This document shows positions 6,876 to 10,240 of a stretch of 10,240 nucleotides of DNA, piece after piece (within the stretch, counting starts at the first letter, position 1; every line of letters starts with the position of its first letter). The notes beneath the pieces were generated by a model. The model saw only the letters and a list, made by a program, of their open reading frames with translations, was not told the origin of the DNA and searched no databases. The stretch comes from Candidatus Abyssobacteria bacterium SURF_5 (GTDB taxonomy: Bacteria; Abyssobacteria; SURF-5). The position numbers were made by a program, and so were the translations under genes. The stretch covers positions 1 through 10,240 of the forward strand of contig QZKU01000011.1 of the NCBI GenBank assembly GCA_003598085.1. The letters are read 5' to 3'.

Positions 6876-7119
6876 TTTCTTTCCCTCCTTAGGCGAGCGC
6901 CTCGGCCGCAGCGCAAGGTATGACCTCGAGAGGCGCCAATAGATGAAGTCTCGTCTCTTTCTCTCACGCGGAGTCATTGTCGCCAGCGGCCGTTCTTCAC
7001 GTCACGAGCACCCGCAGCACTCTCGTCGAGAGCAACCGTCCTTCTTGATTGAGCGGGAAGCATACTTCAGCCTGCTCATTGCCATGTGGACATCTTTCTG
7101 AATCAAAGCGATTGAATAT
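6876..7119. other. spacer between amylase and membrane-protein genes
   Basis: 244 bp with no supported gene. It contains a small hairpin CTCTC-GTC-GAGAG (7020-7032) and the 10-bp palindrome TGAATATTCA (7113-7122) that includes the amylase stop codon. Neither has a T run, so no clear terminator. No convincing promoter for the downstream membrane-protein gene was found, so read-through from the amylase is possible. Confidence 0.4.
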
Positions 7120-8805
7120 TCAGTAGCCGGATGGCCGGATTTCGTGAGTCGTTTGTCCGGCGCCGGAATGATTAGGGCCCGATTCCCAAATCGAGTCGTT
7201 TTTCAAGGATTTCCACTCGAAGGATTGACCGGCAGGTATGTCGGTGACGACGCACTGCCAGATGTTGCCGGGGGACCAAACGCATGACCTCCCCGGCCCG
7301 CCCCAATTATTTAACTGCGGAATGCTCCCTCGGATTGATACAAAGTTTCCGAACCCGACGTCCCGATGAACCCTGAAAACGGTCTCGGCTCCTCCGGTCG
7401 AAGTCTTCGTCCATATCCGGTAATCGCCGTACTCGGATCGCACCGTGTAGCCGGAGATCCCGGCATCGGCAGGCTCCCACGGTTGCGAGCCTATCTTCAC
7501 CACCAGTTTATTATCGATCTGGGCTGCGTACAAATCCTGCTCGGCGCGAATAACCCATACGGTGGAAGTATTGGAAATCCCCTGTTCCCTTCTCAAGTTG
7601 GAGAGCTCCTTGATCTTGTCGTGAATGAGCTGCCCTTTGTCGTAAAAATGCTGCCAATAGATGCAGGGAACACCGGGATGCGTCAGAACATAGGCATACC
7701 CCTCCAGAAGCCTGTGGTCGGGAAATTGTCTCGGATTTTCATGTGGAGGGTGCGTGTCGTGATTATCGAGAAAGGTAACCGCTTTTGCAGGCCATCTCCC
7801 CATAAGCCCCGGCAGAGCCTTCAGTTCTTCGTAGTTGCCCGCGCCGAAGCTTCTCGTCAGAATCGATTTGGCGGAAAAATCGAATGCGGCCGATTTCTTT
7901 GCATCGTCCGTGTGCGACGCGTTTATCCAGGCAATGACGGCGTCGGTATTTTCGTCCCAAAACTCACCCACTGACCAGGTGGGATTCGTGGCATCGTTGT
8001 ACTCCCTCACTCGATCCGGAGAAAAACCTTTCACGTAGTCGTATCGCCAGCCGTCAAACCCGATGGAATTTCTCATCCAGAACAACCATCCCTTAAACTG
8101 GCTCCGTACGTTCGCGTCCTGGTGCGCAATGTTGGGAGGAAATTCGGATTCACCGTCATCATTTCCGCCACCCCCGCCGTTACTCGAAACAACTTCTGGA
8201 GGACTGCAGTCGTTCTTGTGTCCCCAAAACATCTTCCCGCTTGCGATTGTTCCTGTCTCATCCCCCCAACTTATCCATTCGTCGCAATCATTCTTCTGTC
8301 TGGGTCCCCTGTGATTCAAGACGATATCCGCTATCGCGCGTATTCCTCTGCCGTGCAAAACATTAATAGCGTCTTCGAGCTCCTCACGACTTCCATAGAG
8401 AGTTTCGAAACCGCCATGCCGGTACCATCTTCCGGTATAGTTCGGCCAGCCGTCCTGCACCCATTGCTCGTATTCGCCGAGATCGTAATAGTCCATCGGA
8501 ACGTATCCGCAGGCCGAATAAGGATCCCCCTCTTCGTTCAAGTCCCATCGAGGTGTTTTTGAGGCGGGCGGAAACCATACTATGGTTATGCCGGCCTCTT
8601 GCATGTCTTGTGCTCTTGCAGCGATCAGATCGTACCACGCTCCGTGCTGCCCATTGTTTTTCGCCTGCCAATGAAACCCCTGAAGCATGATGTCGGTCGC
8701 ACCCGGATACATCGCCAATGCCGGATGGGCATCCCATATGACGCAACCGGTCAAACTCAGCGAAATGAGAAGAAGCAACCTCAACAGCGCCAGCTTTGTC
8801 TTCAT
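7120..8805 (-). CDS. GH13 alpha-amylase lipoprotein with C-terminal CBM20-type starch-binding domain
   Basis: Endo-acting alpha-1,4-glucan hydrolase, 561 residues from the ATG at 8805, which follows GAGGAA. An upstream ATG at 8832 has no ribosome site. The N-terminus MKTKLALLRLLLLISLSLTGC is a lipoprotein signal with lipobox LTGC (Cys21), so the enzyme is probably tethered outside the cytoplasmic membrane. The barrel starts near 35 (DIMLQGFHW). The GH13 regions are intact: DIVLNH (160-165), GWRYDYVKG with nucleophile Asp256, VGEFWD with acid/base Glu281, and FLDNHD with Asp350. A glycine-rich insertion (SNGGGGGNDDGESE, about 208-221) lies before the nucleophile region. Residues about 472-561 form a CBM20-like module (VFRVHRDVGFGNFVSIRGS, LNNWGG, FEWK, IWESGPN). 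A strong promoter lies 79 bp upstream. No transporter or other starch genes are adjacent. Confidence 0.95.
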   Translation of the reverse strand: MKTKLALLRLLLLISLSLTGCVIWDAHPALAMYPGATDIMLQGFHWQAKNNGQHGAWYDLIAARAQDMQEAGITIVWFPPASKTPRWDLNEEGDPYSACGYVPMDYYDLGEYEQWVQDGWPNYTGRWYRHGGFETLYGSREELEDAINVLHGRGIRAIADIVLNHRGPRQKNDCDEWISWGDETGTIASGKMFWGHKNDCSPPEVVSSNGGGGGNDDGESEFPPNIAHQDANVRSQFKGWLFWMRNSIGFDGWRYDYVKGFSPDRVREYNDATNPTWSVGEFWDENTDAVIAWINASHTDDAKKSAAFDFSAKSILTRSFGAGNYEELKALPGLMGRWPAKAVTFLDNHDTHPPHENPRQFPDHRLLEGYAYVLTHPGVPCIYWQHFYDKGQLIHDKIKELSNLRREQGISNTSTVWVIRAEQDLYAAQIDNKLVVKIGSQPWEPADAGISGYTVRSEYGDYRIWTKTSTGGAETVFRVHRDVGFGNFVSIRGSIPQLNNWGGPGRSCVWSPGNIWQCVVTDIPAGQSFEWKSLKNDSIWESGPNHSGAGQTTHEIRPSGY

Positions 8806-8883
8806 GGTCGTTCCTCTTTCAACGGTAGTCAAACGTTATGTCTAGCCGAAGCGGTAAGCCAAGAGGTTATCCTAAGCAAAAAA

Positions 8884-8911
8884 CTTATACCAAACCGAAT
8901 GTTAATGTCAA
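8884..8911 (-). promoter_or_regulatory. strong sigma70 promoter with extended -10, amylase gene
   Basis: On the minus strand TTGACA (8911-8906, perfect) is followed after 16 bp by TATAAG (8889-8884, five of six), with TGG just before it forming an extended -10. Transcription would start near 8877, about 70 bases before the amylase ATG. This is the best promoter in the window and shows the amylase can be transcribed independently of the MaoC-like gene. Confidence 0.75.
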
Positions 8912-8970
8912 GTCGACCGGCTACTACAGCTTCTTTCTCATCTCGAACATTGAACTTCAACCACTGGTCT

Positions 8971-9010
8971 TTTCTCCTCCGCGCTCTGCGCCTCGGTGGT
9001 GAAAAAAGAG
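8971..9010. repeat. dispersed intergenic repeat remnant, CTCCGCG-CTCTGCGCC-CGGTGGTGAAAAA type
   Basis: The text CTCCTCCGCGCTCTGCGCCT followed by CGGTGGTGAAAAAA belongs, to my recognition, to a degenerate low-complexity text found between genes in many environmental bacterial genomes. It has no coding character. It lies upstream of the amylase promoter. Confidence 0.5.
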
Positions 9011-9029
9011 ATCTTTTCTGCCTTCGTTC

Positions 9030-9075
9030 TTAGTCTCCTCTCCCTAGGGTCTGAGACTCTGAGGGAGAGGACTAA
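9030..9075. repeat. long imperfect palindrome (REP-like), possible terminator of the MaoC-like gene
   Basis: The left arm (9030-9045, ends CCTCTCCCT) pairs with the right arm (9062-9075, begins AGGGAGAGG) over about 14 bp with a two-base bulge; the 16-base centre contains the smaller palindrome GTCTGAGAC. The CTCTCCCT/AGGGAGAG arms with flanking AAGGTGAGGGGG are typical of a widespread dispersed REP-like repeat. The stop codon of the leftward gene (9074-9072) falls inside the right arm, so the element may both end translation and terminate transcription. Confidence 0.6.
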
Positions 9076-9578
9076 GGTGAGGGGGAAATCGGCTCAAACA
9101 GTAATTTCTCCGTGAAAACCGTCACGATTTCATTTCTCTGGTTCATGACGGCATGTTTCAGATCGACCAGCGTCTGTCCTCTGCTTGTTTTCCGGTCGAC
9201 ACACGCCTCGACCTCCACGTGCAGCGTGTCCTCGGGGAACGCCGGATTCTTTACCGCCGCCTCGAGCCAGACCATCCCGTGAAATTGCCCCAGGTTTTCT
9301 TTCTCGGTCATTGCGCTGATGATCTTCATGATCGAGGTCGCGAGTAGTCCCATTCCCAGGCTGATCAGCAGAGGAGCGGGCGCAAATCGCCGGGCGTGCA
9401 GGCCGGGCATCGTGCTTTTCACCCATTCCATATCGATAAACGGCGGCTCATGAAGCCCCACCAGATTCACGAAACTTACGATGTCAGTTTCAGTAAGTGT
9501 TCGCCTATGAGTCGTCAGCCGGTACACCGTCTTCCCCTGCTCATTCGTCTCTATTCTGAGTTCGTTCTGGGATGCCAT
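9072..9578 (-). CDS. MaoC-like hot-dog-fold dehydratase family protein
   Basis: 168 residues from the ATG at 9578, chosen because GGAGGT stands eight bases before it; the longer open frame to 9671 has no ribosome site. The protein matches the MaoC-like hot-dog fold, whose members are mostly (R)-specific enoyl-CoA hydratases. Seen are RTLTETDIVSFVNLVG (26-41), APAPLLISLGMGLL (66-79), the fold's long helix, and the C-terminal strands with NPAFPEDTLHVEVE (111-124) and NQRNEIVTVFTEKLLF (146-161). In R-hydratases the helix loop carries Asp and His in a GDxNPxH setting. Here it reads GLHEPPFID (41-49), so the usual dyad is not obvious. It may be a thioester-binding or atypical hydratase. The last four residues (SPSP) and the stop are encoded by an intergenic repeat. 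Confidence 0.8.
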   Translation of the reverse strand: MASQNELRIETNEQGKTVYRLTTHRRTLTETDIVSFVNLVGLHEPPFIDMEWVKSTMPGLHARRFAPAPLLISLGMGLLATSIMKIISAMTEKENLGQFHGMVWLEAAVKNPAFPEDTLHVEVEACVDRKTSRGQTLVDLKHAVMNQRNEIVTVFTEKLLFEPISPSP

Positions 9579-9627
9579 GTCACGCGACCTCCAATCTGCA
9601 ATGTGACTGAACCACACGCGGTGCTCC

Positions 9628-9657
9628 AGTATATACATCAAACCGCCTTTAATACAA
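9628..9657 (-). promoter_or_regulatory. candidate promoter of the MaoC-like gene
   Basis: Minus-strand TTGTAT (9657-9652) and TATACT (9633-9628) are separated by 18 bp, placing a start near 9621, about 43 bases upstream of the ATG at 9578. Both boxes are four or five of six matches. Confidence 0.4.
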
Positions 9658-9670
9658 AGATTCTGATCCA

Positions 9671-10120
9671 CGGATTAACCCGGATTTTCAGGGATTGCAG
9701 GAGCATCACGGCATGCCGTGCCCGAAAAACACCAAGACGCGAAGAAAATTGAAAACACGGATGCACACGGATTCACAGGGATTAAAAAGGCAGACCACGT
9801 CGCTGAATCATAGCCTGCTGCGGAAGATTTCTGCTATCCGCAGATTGCGCTGATTTTCTCAGATTGAAAACAAAAAATAATTCCACCACGAATTCCGAAT
9901 TTTGGGAACCAATGATGAACACAGTTGGACACAGAAAGAGACTCCTCTTCACTGATGGCGGAGATTCTCCATCCGCTGGTTTTTATCCGCAGACGCCGTC
10001 CTGGACTCGATCCGGGATTACGCTGATTTATTCAGATGCTTGAACCACGGATTCGCACGAATTATCACGAATTGAAAAGATATTTTCTTATCCGCAGATT
10101 CCGCTGATTTACTCAGATTA
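9671..10120. repeat. series of degenerate 10-bp-period repeat tracts
   Basis: At least six short tracts, each of two to four units, repeat a GATT/GAATT core with a period of 9-10 bp. GGATT occurs at 9672, 9682 and 9692. CGGAT/GGGAT occurs at 9758, 9768 and 9778. GATT occurs at 9843, 9852 and 9862. GATT/GATG occurs at 10016, 10025 and 10034. GGATT/GAATT occurs at 10049, 10059 and 10069. GATT occurs at 10097, 10106 and 10116. ACACAG is repeated at 9919 and 9929 with the same 10-bp step. Two flavours alternate: CACGGATTCACAGGGATT and TCCGCAGATT-CGCTGATT-CTCAGATT. No open frame here has coding character. Confidence 0.75.
9707..9720. other. perfect 14-bp palindrome
   Basis: CACGGCATGCCGTG is a perfect palindrome at the edge of the first repeat tract, about 130 bp upstream of the MaoC-like start. 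It could be a dimeric regulator site or part of the repeat landscape. Confidence 0.4.
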
Positions 10121-10237
10121 GCAAAGCAGTCCTGAGTGCCTGGTCCGCGGTCTACCGGAAGAGCATAATCGTCACATTGCTCCTTTCCTTCCTGAATCGA
10201 ATCCCGCGAGGCGTGGGAGTTGGAGGACGAAAGCAAC
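10121..10237. other. leader of a possible rightward gene
   Basis: No gene is supported here; the minus-strand open frame over it has no ribosome site and no family likeness. GGAGG at 10222-10226 is placed as a ribosome site for the ATG that closes the window. Confidence 0.3.
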
Positions 10238-10240
10238 ATG
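10238..10240 (+). CDS. possible start codon of a gene running off the right edge
   Basis: ATG on the last three bases, 11 bases after GGAGG (10222-10226). Only the start codon is inside the window, so nothing can be said about the product. Confidence 0.25.

Noticed and set aside
6876-6977. N-terminal extension of the membrane protein gene to an ATG at 6977
   Set aside because: The AAGGAGGG at 6883-6890 fits the start at 6875, and the extension is Arg-rich with no domain; it is probably an accidental open stretch.
9579-9671. N-terminal extension of the MaoC-like protein to an ATG at 9671
   Set aside because: The GGAGGT before 9578 marks the real start, and the extension would include the candidate promoter.
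9671-10120. CRISPR array
   Set aside because: The units are about 10 bp, degenerate and without spacers of constant length, and there are no cas genes.
10018-10239. 73-codon minus-strand open frame at the right edge
   Set aside because: It runs through the degenerate 10-bp repeats, has no ribosome site and shows no family likeness.

Overview
The window (about 55% GC by eye) reads as chromosomal DNA of a free-living, probably environmental and uncultivated bacterium. There is no rRNA, tRNA, CRISPR array, transposase, integrase, phage or plasmid gene. Arsenic resistance, a eukaryotic-type Ser/Thr kinase with an FHA partner, a lipoprotein amylase and long intergenic tracts of degenerate short repeats fit a large-genome anaerobe or sediment/subsurface bacterium (deltaproteobacterial or candidate-phylum type). 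The phylum cannot be fixed from this sequence alone.

Left block (about 90-2444, + strand): a compact arsenic operon, arsR - acr3 - arsC - moaE-like. ArsR senses As(III) through an ELCVC motif, the thiol arsenate reductase makes arsenite, and Acr3 exports it. The fourth gene is a short MoaE (molybdopterin synthase large subunit) homologue, which is unusual company for a detoxification operon. The 5' end of arsR looks damaged. Second block (2495-4524, - strand): a membrane-anchored Ser/Thr kinase and a small FHA protein, translationally coupled by an ATGA overlap and convergent with the arsenic operon.

Middle: a leader of about 450 bp with a candidate promoter and two inverted repeats, then a + strand amidohydrolase-2 family enzyme (4979-5764). 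The right half is on the - strand. It holds a membrane-anchored beta-rich protein of unknown function (5808-6875), a GH13 alpha-amylase with a lipoprotein signal and a CBM20-type starch-binding domain (7120-8805) behind a strong promoter, and a MaoC-like hot-dog protein (9072-9578). These right-hand genes have separate spacers and do not look like one pathway.

The spaces at 8971-9080 and 9671-10120 are filled with degenerate dispersed repeats. The second is a series of short three-unit tracts with an almost exact 10-bp period. A possible gene start with a Shine-Dalgarno sequence lies on the last three bases. I see no convincing new multi-gene system. The best leads are the moaE-like gene in the ars operon, the helically phased repeats, the unknown membrane protein next to the amylase, and the altered active sites in ArsC and the MaoC-like protein.
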